Assembly: GCA_017537045.1 (NCBI GenBank)
Contig: JAFYLN010000101.1
Location: 1-12,920, forward strand
Length of the DNA stretch: 12,920 nt
DNA from: Oscillospiraceae bacterium
GTDB lineage: Bacteria > Bacillota_A > Clostridia > Oscillospirales > Oscillospiraceae
Direction of reading: 5' to 3'
The number at the start of each line of letters is the position of its first letter. Position 1 is the stretch's first letter. Under the pieces are notes generated by a model, which saw only the letters and a list, made by a program, of their open reading frames with translations, searched no databases and was not told the DNA's origin. The translations under genes were made by a program, and so were the position numbers. This document shows positions 12,917 through 12,920 of this stretch, piece after piece.

Positions 12917-12920
12917 CTAC

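Overview
The window looks like part of a Clostridia-type Firmicutes chromosome, probably from the Oscillospiraceae/Ruminococcaceae gut group. This rests on moderately GC-rich coding sequence, strong AGGAGG-type ribosome binding sites, a T-box leader, and small mobile-element proteins of the TnpV and DUF6809 types. The taxonomic call is inference from sequence style only.

Layout. Positions 1-875 carry mobile-element material: the tail of one gene, a strong intrinsic terminator, and a tnpV-like gene overlapping a DUF6809-like gene. Positions 992-1489 are an elaborate control region. It holds a consensus promoter whose -35 box lies inside a perfect 9-9-9 inverted repeat, a 41-residue leader peptide packed with Met and Cys codons, and a terminator with competing antiterminator pairings. 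A second, 25-residue leader peptide ending in a Cys-Trp-Cys-Cys cluster follows, and a segment of its reading frame is complementary to the metY Shine-Dalgarno. Positions 1490-10239 form one long, closely spaced + strand gene set: metY, metQ, metN, metI, cysK, an ECF S component, iscS, iscU, mnmA and an Rrf2/IscR-type regulator.

A second unit follows at 10240-12055. Its promoter closely resembles the first, including the operator. It continues with a tryptophan-type T-box (UGG specifier, UGGC T-box bulge), two tandem terminator hairpins, a small ORF, and a tryptophan synthase beta gene without trpA, closed by a terminator. Positions 12056-12920 hold no convincing protein gene. They contain four related tandem hairpins, three spaced direct repeats, and a promoter-to-terminator segment that looks like a structured RNA.

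How the parts fit. The operon takes up methionine (MetNIQ), makes homocysteine and cysteine from sulfide (MetY, CysK), strips sulfur from cysteine (IscS), and delivers it to Fe-S clusters (IscU) and tRNA thiolation (MnmA). The regulator at the end has IscR-like cysteines and is the natural candidate to bind the repeated operators, including the one before trpB. The leader peptides would add a direct readout of charged tRNA-Cys and tRNA-Met. The most interesting items are the two-tier Met/Cys leader-peptide control region, a circularly permuted MetQ, and the double control of the stand-alone trpB.
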